Assembly (NCBI GenBank): GCA_001695595.3
Contig: MBPM02000037.1
Location: 124,001-188,000 of the forward strand
From: Plasmopara viticola
Taxonomy: Eukaryota; Oomycota; Peronosporomycetes; Peronosporales; Peronosporaceae
Direction: 5' to 3'
Length of the DNA: 64,000 bases
Shown here in pieces: positions 11,081 to 23,075 of the stretch. The stretch's first letter is position 1; every line of letters begins with the position of its first letter. A program made the position numbers and the translations under genes. Under the pieces are notes generated by a model, which saw only the letters and a list, made by a program, of their open reading frames with translations, had not been told where the DNA came from and made no database searches.

Positions 11081-12497
11081 ACCATTGACTTGAACGACCC
11101 TACTCGAAACGCAACTGGTTTTGTATGCTGTAGTATCGATAATGGTGTAAATCTTTGTGCAAGTTGCCATCACTCTGAAACCAAGAGATATCTCAATCGT
11201 TTTTGTGACTCAGCATTTGAATCGAAGATGGTTCGTGATCGCATTAATTTATGGTATGGTATGGTAGCGTTGATTGTAGTGGCACTGTCTAAGTAGCATA
11301 ACTTTGACAGCTCAACAATGATATTTGGCGCGCTATCTGGTTTAACTCAAATTTGAAGGAATCATAAATGCTAAGTCCGCTGCATAAACCGGTTTGATCG
11401 GCCAAAAGAAAAGAAACCAAAAAGTGTTCATTTACGTCTCTTGACTGAGCTTAGAAAAGCAAATCATCTCTAACTTGCTGTCTTGACAATCATCACAAGT
11501 GCTTGCTGCCGGAAACAAAACAAGCCAGGTAAAAATAACGTAGCCTTCAAACTCGCTCTGTGCATAAAGTTGAGCTTTTTAAAAAAAAATGCCTGAAATT
11601 GAGAAATAATAATTATACCGGCTTGCAATTTATGTCCCAGTCGTAGCAATTTAAATTAAAAAAGCTTAAGACAAATATATTGCTGTAAATGAATCAGTAC
11701 GATATTTCTGAATTTATTGCGCACTCCGAACCCTTAGATACAAGAAGTTGGTTCGCCGAAATATGTGATGACTCTTGCACAACTGTGCGAAAGGCTGAAT
11801 TACGTGTCACACGGAGTAGCACTAAACACGCAATCGTATGCCTACGCGAGTCGATTCTCTTGTTAAGGCTGAAAAAGAGCCCAGAGTAGACCGAGCCACC
11901 TCCCCGCATCAATTAAACACGCGTGGGTAAACACCGCTGCATTTCAAGTCCTTTCCGGTACAAAGCAGCTTGAGCATCACGGCGTTTGAGCCCTAAATGT
12001 CTACTTTCAAAAGAAAGAGAACCCTACCTTCTTTATAGCTACGATCGCGGATAAGAGGTGCGCGTGGCACTCGCACCCTCTTTCGCTAAAGTGTGGGCCT
12101 TGACTCATAGCTTTCTTTGGCGAGTGGTTTGTGTCCAGGGAACACATGAAGGAGAAACGTTCCTTTCGGAGATTTTCAAGCCCCGCTAGCGCTCACGCTT
12201 CTTCGTCTGCAAGCAAGCTAGGCGTGAGCTTTATGAGCATGAGAGAGTTTGCAGCCTCCGGTTTTAGGGTGACAAACCCGACGAAGTGCGCTCATATTTA
12301 GCGTAGGCCTGGCGTGTGAATTATAAGAAGAAGTATAAAATAAGCTTTGCTTCGATGAAACGTTTAGATGCGCGTATATCATTAATGCTATACAAGCATA
12401 GACGAGCCAAAGAGAATCGTAAAATTTGATGAATGGGTAATTGCTGTCTGTAAGCGAGAAAACTCGTTCGTCTCCAAAAGAAGCGCCAAAAAAAATT
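11081..12497. other. No gene recognised; possible hairpin segment
   Basis: About 1.4 kb with no convincing coding frame. Around 12,050-12,090 and 12,191-12,229 are short inverted repeats (for example GCTCACGC and GCGTGAGC, 23 bases apart). The stretch 12,040-12,320 is GC-richer than its surroundings and could be a decayed LTR or a structured element. Nothing firmer can be said. Confidence 0.3.
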
Positions 12498-14160
12498 CAA
12501 AGCATCCTTTTTGGTCAGGATCAAGTCAAAGACGCCATCGTAGAGCCCTAAACCGGCGATACCAAGAATGTTCCTTGCAGTAGCTCCGTTGCGCTCGCAT
12601 CTGGCGAAGATGCCTGCTGATCGCGCTAACGATGGTACTCTCTTTTGGTTGTGGCACTACACCATGCATGTGCCGATCCCACAACGGGTCATCAAGCAGT
12701 GGCATTTCACGCTCAACTGCTTGCACTCGCACGTCACTACGAACGCAGCGCCAAGCACATCCACCTGGTTCCCAATATGTTTTTGCATCGACCTCGCTCC
12801 GACGATAGTCCGTCAGTATCCAGCACCGAAGCTGTCAGAAGTGCTTCAGCTCATTGCAGCGTCCACCTCGATCAAACGAAACATGGACCACACCAAGAGT
12901 CGTGCTCCTGTCGCTTGAGCTACTCACGTGGGGTCCCTGGCGGCCCCTCGACTTCCTTTCGGTTGACTCCATGCACCACGGTCCTCTGCTTCAGTAATAT
13001 GTGTTTGCCCAGTCGTGGTGCCAGGTCTGGCGTTTGTGGTATATTCCAAAGTGGGAAGTCACATGACAATACCTTACTCCTCTCGCCCTCCTCGCCTATG
13101 TGCTAAAACAACCAACCTGATTCCACGCCGACGCCGATTTCCGTTTTGTATTCGCTGCCCGTGTTGACTGCTCGAGAAACTTGCGGCGTAGACTGTGCAT
13201 AGTTGCCGGTGCGTTTGCGCGCGGCCACATCGACTACCGGCTCACGTCGATTTCCGTATGTTAGCAGTACCATTGCCTTCGACTCCTTCAACACAAATCC
13301 ACGCAAGTCTTCGAGCGACTCCGTGATCTGTAACGCACCGTTTCTGCATCCAAGATGTGTCTCACTGCGCCATGCGTCGGTGTTTTTGTGGTAAAACGCA
13401 TGTGTTGTTCCCTTATAGCCACGATCCCAGTTTCTCTGCTTGTTTTGTAGACTTTCACGTTCACAAAGCCACAATTGATCCAGCCGCACGATGCACACGC
13501 CACAACATCCCACATCAAGGCATTTGAGAGCCAGCCCCAGCGTCAGTTGCAGCTTCCTGTATAAGTAGAGTTGCAATTTTGACTCGCCGTTCGACTGCTG
13601 CCAGTACGCTCACGATTCTCGTTCTTGTGCGAGGCCCATCACGGCATCTTCTACTGCGTGCGCAGCGGGTGCAAGGCAGTGGAAACCGAGCGGCATCTGT
13701 TCTACGAGTGCGTTTTGCCATCCACGCTGTGGCCCAATCCGTTTCGTAGCTGGTTAGCCTTCTTCATCACCACGCTGACATGACTCGACATTGTCTTTGG
13801 TCCTTTTACCCGCTTGGTACGGCCATGCCATCGTGGTGCGTGCGTGACTTGTGGTAGATCACACGTTGCATCACTCTTTACTCGCTGTGGACAGGAAACA
13901 ATGATGATTTGTTTTGCCAGCGTGTGCCTCTGCCTCTGGTGCCTGCACTCCGGATCATGCACACCACATCTAGTGCGCACGTGCGTGCGTGCGTGCGTGC
14001 ATGCTTAGAGTGAATAATAAAGAGGAGATCGCTCCGGTCTGTGCTGCCCCAGCTTCGATGCTTTCGCTCAGTGCGTACTTTAATGCGCACCAACAACACC
14101 ACTGTTGTCTGTGCGCTTTGTGAAGCCGTCCACAGTTCTGCCAACTCTCGCCGATTGCCT
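12498..14160 (+). mobile_element. LINE remnant, 3' portion
   Basis: Inverted match to 2,230-3,998. Near 13,630-13,760 the plus strand reads the RT-associated zinc-binding block (YCVRSGC, HLFYEC, LW) in one frame. The segment begins at 12,498, mid-element, at the point corresponding to about 3,998 of the intact-order copy. The part that should precede it is found instead at 26,590-27,473. Stops and frameshifts throughout mark it as dead. Confidence 0.7.
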
Positions 14161-14164
14161 TGAC

Positions 14165-16092
14165 TTGGCTTTAAACTATTTTTGGCGCACTAGATGACCG
14201 GCTTGTCTGTCAGATATTGTATTAAATCTCACGGTATATAAAGCTATAGATCGAAAGACAAAGGAGGTTGATAAAGTAAGACAGTTGTTTTGCGCCTTTG
14301 ATCTTCAAACTCTCGTCTCCCAGTATTACTCCAAGTTTTCAAGTCAAGCCGACCAAGGCCCCAGCCAGCCAGGCTGACCCCAACCAGTGCCTCCCGACCA
14401 GCGGCCATAATGTTGGGCCACTCCCTAATAACTTTCGCACCAAGATCCGGACCGACATTATATTTGTAAGCATCAGCGGGACCCCGGCGATCGTCGATAC
14501 TCTCGATCTCAACGACTTCGACTATGGCCGGAAAGCGGCACGTACGTTTGAGGGCCTGCATGGCAACAAGTTGTTCGGCATAACGCTTTCGGAATTGGTA
14601 GCGCTGGGTGAATGTCTTCGCTCATAGTAGCTGGCCTTAGGACAACGTTCGGCGCTGGAAAATTGAAAGTACTAGCCTGGGCGTTTAAAGTGGTCATGAA
14701 GTTAATATTGATCAAAAGCTAGAGAGAATGGCATCGACGCAAGGTTCTTTGCCTTCCTCGAGTGGCAGGAGGTGTGCTTGAAGCTCACGATCTGATGCCG
14801 AAGCGCTGACTGAGAGAGGCCAACTACTTTCTCTGCAACAAAAGTCGGGTCCAAGTGTTTCGCCGTTCTTCCGAGCACTAGCGACGACCCTCTAGTCTCC
14901 GAAGCTGGAGCAGAGGAAACGCGGAGACGTAGTACTAGAACGCGCTGTGCCTCGACCACAGGGTCCTCGGCCACAGCGACTAGGTCGAGAGTCGGGCTCA
15001 GGCTGCCTGTCAACCTCTCAGTCTCCGGCGACGACCGTCTAGTCTCCGTTCCCGGTGGGGAGATCCTTTTGAGCCTTCTTGGCTCTCTCACAAGTATCTC
15101 ATCAAAGTTGGTAATCAAGATCCAACGACAATTTGAGTAGATACCTCGCACTCCACCTTGATCGCGACATCAGCTACCAAATTTTGTGACATAACACTGT
15201 CGCGCCATTCTTGCCGTGCAAGACGATGAGGATAACTCATGTACTGCGCACGCCATCCACTTGGCGTTTAAGCTTATGGGTCTCACCGACGCAAGTCGAA
15301 GCACCTTGACTTCTAAGACTATGTTCACCAAGCCAATCTCGTTGACGATGATGTGACCATCAACTTTAAGAAGGTTGACCAGATTGTTTGCTACTGTCGT
15401 CAAGCATCCCCAAGTAATGATGAAACATTCGAATGCCCCAGCTTCGCCATACCCTATATGCCGACAATGGTGCGGACTGTTCCGCAATCGCTCGGCCGGT
15501 CCTTCCTATATATTATATAAAATCTCACAGTTATAAAGTATAAGAGTAAACGACTTTGAAGGTAAAAAAAGTAAGACAGTTGTTTTGTGCTCTGGTCACC
15601 AAACTCTTGTCTCATTACTGGCTACATCATTGGCTTTGTACAAGAATGGGAAATGGGTTTTGTCATGGCGTGTATCATGCCCTTTATGGTCGCATCGCTT
15701 AGTAGCTTGATGACAAGTCTTCGAAAACGAGCAGTGCACTCACAACAAATGTACGCGGAAGCAGGGGCTGTAGCGGAAGAGACATTGGGTTCCGTCTCCA
15801 AGTCTCCAAGTCAAGCCGCCCAAGGCCCCAGCCAGCCAGGATGACCCCAACCAGTGCCTCCCGACCAGCGCCCATAGTGTTGGCCACTCCCTAATAACTT
15901 TCCCACCAAGAACTGAACCAACATGATATTCGTAAGCGTCAGCGGACCCCGGAGATCGTCGATGTGCTCGATCTCAACGACTCCAACTATGGCTGGAGAG
16001 CTACACATGCGTTTGAGGGCCTGCATGGCAACAAGTTGTTCGGCAGAACGCTTTCGGAGTTGGTAGCATTGGGTAGATGTGTCTTCGCTCAA
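14165..16092 (+). repeat. Repeat family R1, two tandem units (forward)
   Basis: Unit one runs from about 14,165 to 15,495 and unit two from there to 16,092, where it is cut by the next repeat. Each starts with the TATA-like and TCTCACAG stretch and carries the frame with DTLDLNDFDYG (LDLNDSNYG in unit two) and HGNKLFG. The conserved peptide is open in unit one at 14,298-14,627 (109 residues). Between units, 15,120-15,490 matches 690-1,060 in reverse. This is the inverted counterpart of 411-2,215, adjoining LINE sequence at the same place. Confidence 0.55.
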
Positions 16093-16425
16093 CGTTCGGT
16101 GAGCAGTCTTTAAACCATTCTTATCACCTATGGCGCCACAATAAGAGCTTATAATTTCGTCAGACGATACGCCTCTAATGATCGAACGATTATGGCACAA
16201 TACTTTTCCTCAATTTGTTGTACCATTTTTTGATTGAATTTACAAATCTTATGGTCGAATGGACTTCCTGCGGGGAATTATCACCTTATTTTTTGGCTCA
16301 ATGGGCTAAGATTTATATCCTTGTTTATGCGGCTTCATTTTAAAGTATCAAATGACTAAATTTCGACGCCGTATTTTTATTTCTCTGCTCTCTAAGAACA
16401 GCTATCGCATGGATCCGAAAAACTA

Positions 16426-16740
16426 TTGGCCTTTGACATTGATAAATCAAGAGAGAAGTTCGGGTCCAAGTCATTGGCCTACCGCCTCAACCACCTTTTC
16501 CCTTCTTTAATAAAAATTGACCAGTTTTTGGTTTTATTTTGGGACGTGACAAACGGCATTCGATTCGATACTTTCACAATCGTCAAGACTATTGTCGACG
16601 GACTAACTTTCGTGCTCCAGCCGATGCTATTTGCCTCGACTTTGCCAAAACGTTCGCTAGTGTCAACTGGCAGGCACAAGATCATGTATACAACACTGAA
16701 GATTTGGACTAAATTTTTGACATCAGGTCAAGACTTGTAA
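16426..16740 (+). pseudogene. LINE reverse transcriptase fragment
   Basis: The plus strand reads a finger-palm RT segment: SKSLAYRLN, then a VDQ-like step, then GIRFD. After a frameshift it continues as CLDFAKTFASVNW, the palm motif normally LDFxKAFDxVxW. The frameshift and the changed aspartate show it is not functional. The matching copy is on the minus strand at 38,281-38,712. Confidence 0.7.
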
Positions 16741-19077
16741 ATGTATACATCGTCCAAGTCTTAATTCATTCTTCACACTCAGACTTTTCTGAATTGGGAG
16801 CCAGCTTTCGACAGTGTGACCCACTTTCTTCCGTTTTTTTGTGCTTTTTATTGAGCCTCTGCCTTTCTACCTGCAAGCAAAAAGTGATGTTTCTGCCATG
16901 ACAATCTAAGACACAATTCACCACATCCTTAGCTACTAAGAATCTCTCAAGCGCGTCCCAGCTTCGACTCGAGAACAATCCGTTTATGATGCCATTGGAA
17001 TGAGGTTGAACATGAATAAGGCAGTCGTCTTCTCTGGTCTACATAAAAAATGGAAAATGCAAACGACTTCTAACGTATGAGCTCGGGCATTTAATGTCAC
17101 AAGCATACTCTTCGTTTGGGCTTTCCCATTGGATCTACTGTCACGCCCTCAACTCTCTTCTCGTTCAATTCTAAGTTTTGTGTGTTTTTTTGCTATAGCG
17201 GGCATGCACTCTTTGCGATCGAGTACCTTTACCAAATCAATGATTTTGTCAAAACTTCCCCATTTTCTAGGTACAGTTTCAGTTTCGATACAAGATCTGC
17301 CGCAGTAAATTCCGCTTATGCGCAACTTCGTCGATAATTCTGCATCAGCAGTAATTGATAGTATTGCTTCTCATGGACAATCATCCAGCAAGTTGATCTC
17401 TGTGGATTAGAATTCGGAGGGCTCGACTTACCTTCGATTGCTTCATCTGTTAAAATACTTCAAGTCAACCTTACTGCCGTCGAACTTAACAGCGCCTCCA
17501 ATATCTTTTATTTCGGCATAACGGCTGTTGATGATGCTTATAAAAGTCAAGATTCAGGTTCGAATTTTATTTACATAGTAATGTCTCACTTGGCGCAGAC
17601 ATCTCCCTTACACATAATCCTGCTTACTGGAGAGATTTTGTCGCAGTTTGAAGCTCTAAGATTGTGGTCAATTCTTGAAGTAATAATTTTGTTCTTGCAT
17701 GACTCGCATGGTCAATTGAAATTATCTTTTCTTTCGTACTACGATTGCGATTGCCCTTTGATGATACTTCACCGTAAGGGTTCTTTCTTCTTTAGCCAGC
17801 GAAATACCTCGTGGCTTAAAATCTTCTGTAATGTATGTGTGGCTCTTTCAAACCAAAAAACATTACGCACAGCATCAACCGGCTTTTCTAATGAAATGGT
17901 CAGTCTCTTGCAGCAGAAATTTAGAAACTTGCCTCGCGCATTGACGTTACCCGGCACTACCAAGACTTCTCGGGTAAACCACTTCCCCATGAAGGTATGA
18001 CCAGCACACCAATTATGGACTTTTGATGGCCAATATTTCATCCTCACCTTCAATACTTCGTTGAAAAGACTTCTTGTCGCCCAAAGTCCCTGCGACTTCC
18101 ACCATATCAGCTTTCAGTTTCTGACGTTGAACTTCAGCCAAACCACTCATTTTTGAAAGTCGCCTCCAGCGCGATCTTCTTTCCCCTTATGAAAATTTCA
18201 CGTTCTGACTTCAGCATTATGGACTTGACTTTCGGCACAAGCACCACTGGCAACCAATGTTGTATAATATGCTCTTGGGTGCCATGCAACTGAGACCTCT
18301 CTTCATCTATCATGCGGCTGCCGCATGGCCCAACATTTACGGTGCCTGTTTCTCTCCCCATTCTGACGGATTTTTGGCCTTACAAATGATTGCTCGCACG
18401 TTTTGTTCCTTCACCAGTTATATTATCTGATGAATCCAAGCTACTTTCGGTACACTTGCGCCAATACGCTAATTTAACGTTGTTTGCTGCGTCATTTCGC
18501 GCACACTTTGGCTCAAGCGCAACAAAGCCATATTTGGCACACCACCTCGTCACGCTGAGGGAACATTTCACCAGTGTCTGACAATGATTCGTCTTCACTG
18601 TAAGCGGATCTATCAAATGGTGATTCACTCGCATTGAAGTTGTCATATCCCTCTCGAGTCACAACCAAAGCATTCAGTGATGAACAATATCAAAATTTCG
18701 AACAAAACCGTTATTCACTCTTTGACAAATGCTCTTCCCTTTCTCATGGTTTCGCTTTTTCCCAGCATACACCTGCATCTCCCCGCGCTTCGTACATCGA
18801 TTAGCTTTGTTAATTCTATCGCCTTTGCGCTTCAACATGATTAAATTCCAAAATATATAGTCGCAAGTTCGACTGTCTTAATCTACTCTTCCGGCCCAAG
18901 TTGTCAAACTATTTTTTTTGTCCACCTTTCAAATTCTAGAATTTTCATAGGCTGGCTTAACCAAGAGCAAATAGCACCGATGTTATATGGCTCCGTTTAA
19001 CATCGTTGCTAAGGCACTTTGAAGTTGTCTTGCAACTTTTGGCCTTTACTTAAGCACTACTTAACGTCCACCTATCG

Positions 19078-19436
19078 GCAAAAAAATGTTAGGAATTATG
19101 TAAATATTGTAATACATTGTATTGTATTGTATTACGTTATCGCGTTGCCAAGTTATGCACGTGCTAGGCTCTATGGTTAGTCCACAGCATAGAGTGGTGT
19201 CCGCATACGTCGGGTCTCGTTCGGCGGGCAGTGCAGCCAGCACCGAGGCCGTGAGGGTCTTCCATTCTTTTGTGTAGTTCTGACTTGGTAAGAGCCCAGG
19301 TGGCGCCCTGGTGCTGGAGACCGTCGCGTCGAGGGTGAGACTCGTTAGAGACCTGCAGATGCCCGAGAGCACCTGCCCGAAGCGCGCGAGCATTTAGCCC
19401 CCGCGCTTGGAAGGAGGGCGTCACCCCGACCTTTTT
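19078..19436 (-). mobile_element. Repeat R2 copy (SINE-like or LINE 3' end)
   Basis: On the minus strand the repeat begins GGGGTGACGCCCTCC and ends in short AATAC-type runs, like the tail of a retroposed element. It carries a frame whose peptide includes SFQARGLNARALRAG and TRPDVCGHH, shared with the copies at 35,713 and 55,144. This copy has a frameshift part-way through the frame. It forms the inner end of inverted arm C. Confidence 0.6.
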
Positions 19437-19442
19437 CAAGAT

Positions 19443-20450
19443 GCAGGCACTGATGTTCAAATGAATTGAATTGATTGGCATTTCTTCTCGGTGATTGGCT
19501 GGAAGGTCAATTCTCAGTCGTGATATCAATTCTCATATGCTACACCAATCTCAGATGCAACTTATCCCAAAACTACTTTTCGACGTTGAAACCGCGACTT
19601 TCCACGCAACTTTGACGTATTCTTCCGCAGTAACGTCACTATGAACACCCTGCAACTCTTGGCAAGCTCAATTACATCAACATATAGAGTTGACGCGACG
19701 GGAAACTCAGGTGCAGGAAGTAGAGAAGCAGCTGGCAAACGCATTTTCTGCCAAGTCCTTAACAAGTCCGTCAGCTCGACAGCGACAGACGCACTGGCAA
19801 CAACAATTTGCTTTGGAAAAGAGTTCGCTGTTGCGACAAGTTGATGACGAATGTCGACGGGCAAGCGAAGCATTGCAAGCGGCGTCTGCGCTCAAAGATG
19901 ACAAAGAGGCAGCCCAGCGAGAGCTTGATAGTGTCAAGGTTGAGCTATGCTCTCATTTAAGTTGTGGCCGTCAGGTCTTGAAGAAAAATAGACACCAGTC
20001 GGTGATTAGTCTTGTGGGTGAGACTAATTCAGCGCTTAAAGAAGAATTTAAAACAAGGACTTAAGCACTGCAAGCATGCTGGAAACAACACAATTTATCG
20101 GTGAATTCCAAGCTTGAGCACTTGGCGTCACAACTACGCTCTAGTCAAGGCAAGTTGGAAGTGTTGTAACGTTCCTCTGTTCATGCCAACGATGCGAATC
20201 GATCTTTGGAAAAGTCTTGGTCTATCCGGTACGAAGAGCTGCGTTTGGAGAGCGAGGATCGCTTGAAAAAGAAATTCGTTAAATTAAAAGAAAGCAGCCG
20301 AAGCACAAAAACCTTTATTTCAAGCATCTGGCGAATAACGGACATTAAAGCGAAGCCAAAAGAAGTTATCACGACTGAGAATTGACTCTCCAGCCAATCA
20401 CAGAGAAGAAATGCCAATCAATTTAATTAATATAAACATCAGTGCCTGCC
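19443..20450. mobile_element. Non-autonomous TIR element carrying a gene fragment (Pack-MULE-like)
   Basis: The first 85 or so bases (19,443-19,530, starting GCAGGCACTGATG) recur as the reverse complement at 20,365-20,450, with a few mismatches and small gaps. Between them lies a coding-like segment with no similarity to a transposase. Long TIRs, a size near 1 kb and captured coding sequence are the hallmarks of Pack-MULE-type elements. A target-site duplication is not obvious in the flanking bases, so the class is a guess. It sits between two inverted-arm segments (ending 19,436 and restarting about 20,499). Confidence 0.6.
19655..20385 (+). pseudogene. Captured coiled-coil gene fragment
   Basis: The plus strand reads a long heptad-rich coiled coil in one main frame: RRETQVQEVEKQLANA, later DDKEAAQRELDSVK, then after a stop at 20,062 SKLEHLASQLRSSQ and, after another stop, SLEKSWSIRYEELRLE. 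The charged residues and heptad spacing show it was protein-coding; in-frame stops and a missing start show it no longer is. It has the look of a centrosomal or structural coiled-coil protein. It does not closely resemble the coiled-coil gene at 44,656-47,881 by eye, so the donor gene lies elsewhere. Confidence 0.55.
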
Positions 20451-20590
20451 CGTTAGCGAAAAGTGCCGGCCCGGTATCATTTCCCTTTAACATTTTCACA
20501 TATAAGTATGAAAGATTGGGCTTGATTTCAAGTGTGTACCCCGAGAAAGTGTAAAATGGTTTGCACTAAGTTTGGATTGCATAATTAAGC

Positions 20591-21433
20591 ATGGGAACCG
20601 CTAACTTCCACCCAGTCTGCGATTATATAAAACCTTTAACCCCAATGTAAAACGGTGATTGGCTACAGTTGCCCGAAAATAAATCTAAGGATTGTAACCT
20701 CCAACGCAAATGTGAACGATTGCGCATCGCATCGTCATCTCTTTCTCTACGCCCACCAAAACGCACATTTTTAACGTCAAGACACTTCAGCTTTTACGAT
20801 CTTTACAATGAACAGCCTCCAAAATATATCAGAGCGTACCTACGGCAGTCTGAAAGAGGCACGCGATACGCTCGACAACCTATTGCTGATTGAAGGATTT
20901 GTTTTGAGGGTTAGAAAAACCAGAAAAGTTGGTCACAGTGCCGATGGTGAAGTGAAGGCTGTTTGCCTGGACTGCTCCTGTTCTGGAAAAGCAGCCACAC
21001 CAACACCTTTCTGAGCAGCGCAAAGAGATTCGCGCGAACTGGCGTACCGACTGTTAATTTTCCTTGACTGTCCGTCGAATGAAAGTAGCAGAGAAACAGT
21101 ACAACTGAGCCGTGGAGCTTGACAATGCCGAGACAACCACGAACCTTATTCAGACCCAGCCGTACATCCAACACTGTCTGGAGGCATTTTGGCATTGACG
21201 CATGCCTGCGTTAGAATACATGCTCTTCATAGTCCTCAAATAAATGAGTTTTCCTCTTTCGAAGTGACTACAGCAGATTGTGCATTCAAATTGACATGGG
21301 GAAAAAGTTGATTCGAGCAAAGCTGCCTTTTGTATATTTTGTCACGATAGAGGTATTTATAGCCAATCACCGTTGTGTATTAGGGTTATAGGCTCTATAT
21401 AATCGCAGACTGGGTGGTAGTTAGCGGCTCCAT
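20591..21433 (+). mobile_element. MULE-like TIR element, copy 1
   Basis: Ends are inverted repeats of about 80 bp: 20,591-20,672 and 21,353-21,433, both containing CCGCTAAC, CAGTCTGCGATTATATA and CGGTGATTGGCTA-type blocks. The 843-bp element holds a partial frame related to FAR1/MULE N-terminal zinc domains and no catalytic transposase, so it would depend on a helper. A second copy, inverted, is at 30,374-31,235 inside the partner arm. No clean target duplication was found. Confidence 0.6.
20808..21194 (+). pseudogene. FAR1-like DNA-binding domain fragment
   Basis: From ATG 20,808 the frame reads ERTYGSLKEARDTLDN, then EGFVLRVRKTRK and VCLDCSCSGKA, the pattern of FAR1/MULE N-terminal domains (a YxSxxEA helix, a GF strand, then cysteines). 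It stops at 21,012. In another frame it continues with IRANWRTDCQFSL-like sequence broken by two stops, matching the expected TGCPF-type step. This is a truncated transposase or captured FAR1 fragment. The partner is at 30,793-30,999 (-). Confidence 0.5.
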
Positions 21434-23075
21434 CAAGTATTAATTCACTGTATCAGTTAGCTCAATATTTAGTCGCTACAAGTTATTAAACATTGAAATA
21501 CGGAAACACAGCATGGCTACAGATCACTCAAAGATTTGGTTTTAGCCCCGAGATTCCTCCTATCAGCGTAAAATTTGCGATGCCTGTATCTATGAGCGAG
21601 AAGACCTTTAGCTAGCACCTTTTACCCCGAGTATACCGACAGCAGAAAGGTTATGGCTGGGGCTTTCAATGCGAAGGATCTGACCACCCAAATTCAGCAC
21701 GCAACGATTTTAATTTTTTACATGCCATCGAGTTGTAAATTTCATCTGGACAGATCCCTACAAGTACCACGCTGACTCGATGATTTCTAGCAGTGTGCTT
21801 GTAAAGTTGTTTTATTAGCGCAGCAGCGAATGGCGCTGTGGATAGAATTTGGATGTCTTAGCTGTGCGTGCGAGAGGTGCGCGACGTTTTCATATCAATT
21901 GATGTAAAAGGCAGTTAACAACCGAGTTTAACTCAATTAGTTCAGCGATTGACTGTCGGGATCGATACAATGCTTAGGATACTCGAAAATTAATTAGTCG
22001 CTGGATCGTTTTCAGCCACTCGGACTTAATTTACAGCTTGTACTGCTCGCCTTTACGTAATCTCTGCTTTTGTATCAGCAGTATTGTTATATTCTCTATC
22101 GTGTTCCTTCTTCAATTTCGGTCAAGTTGAGATGGCATCAAATAATGTGCCCAAATTGGTACATTACAGATCGTGAATTTGTAAATCAGGTATGTTTGTG
22201 CAGTATCGAATGGCGCTGTGCCAAATAAGGCTTGTATGTCGTAGTTATGCGCGTGGAACGTATGCAACTTATATCACTTAATGTAAAAGGCATTTAATAA
22301 TTGAGTGAACCTCAGTTGATAGACCCCACGAATATGTTTATAGTCTTTACTGCTCCATCTTAGTATCGGCTTGCAGAGCACACAGTCTGATATATGATAT
22401 TTACTATTGGATTTCAAACAAAAAAATGACTTCTCAGTGCACATTCATATTACTTAATTCGGAGTCATTTCCTCTGCACTTTTATATCGTACGACAACTA
22501 TGATGACTGCTTGATGGAGATGATGAGGATATCGATAGCTCGAAGAATGGCTTTAACCTCAAATCTTTTTAGCAAGTAGGTTAAAACGTTAATAAAAACG
22601 TAATTTACGGAAAAACTTCTGCGAGTCATGGCACATCACGTTGTGCTTGATTGAGCAAATTGTCATTCGCACTGCCATTCGTCATAAAAAAGTGATACGT
22701 TACCCGCCTTGTCAAGTTCGTTCATTACTCAGCATACCAGTCGTGAAAGTGTCCGTGATGTCGAATAACCAATAAGTCCGTCTCGACCTGGACGATGTAA
22801 TGATCGATACCCGTCATCATGACAAGCAGAATTTATCATGACTCGATCACATTGCTTTTGCGTGCTTTTACTTGTTTGAGTACCATTATTTGAACGTACT
22901 AGTTGCTAAAGTAACTCTAAAGATTCTTCACTCTAAAGTAGTACAGCGATTAGTGTGTTGCACATTTTGTAATTAATGATAGTTGAACTTTACTACATCG
23001 ATTTCTTCCTTGTACCCCATAGAGTCGTGTCACGCGGTTATATGCACGTGCACCTAACAACAAAGACGTAGCTAT

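Larger units (their letters stand above)
16093..19436. repeat. Inverted-repeat arm C (partner 35,713-39,210)
   Basis: This 3.3-kb block matches 35,713-39,210 in reverse. Most of it is decayed LINE sequence and its last part is a copy of repeat R2. Reading frames are broken in both copies, often at different places, which points to an older event than the phospholipase duplication. No host gene is seen inside. The segment at 16,750-19,060 has fragments of coding-like sequence on both strands that I cannot identify. Confidence 0.7.
20499..22446. repeat. Inverted-repeat arm D (partner 29,330-31,338)
   Basis: About 1.95 kb that matches 29,330-31,338 in reverse with high similarity. It contains a TIR element (20,591-21,433) and about 1 kb of AT-rich sequence. 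Within that, 21,820-21,960 and 22,200-22,330 are a degenerate direct repeat (shared CGAATGGCGCTGTG and TTAATGTAAAAGGC-like words). The right edge at 22,446 touches arm B with no gap. Confidence 0.8.

Noticed and set aside
13981..14005. GTGC/GTGCGTGC run as a possible satellite or CRISPR-like repeat
   Set aside because: It is a short simple-sequence tract inside the LINE tail; there are no spacers and no repeated unit structure.
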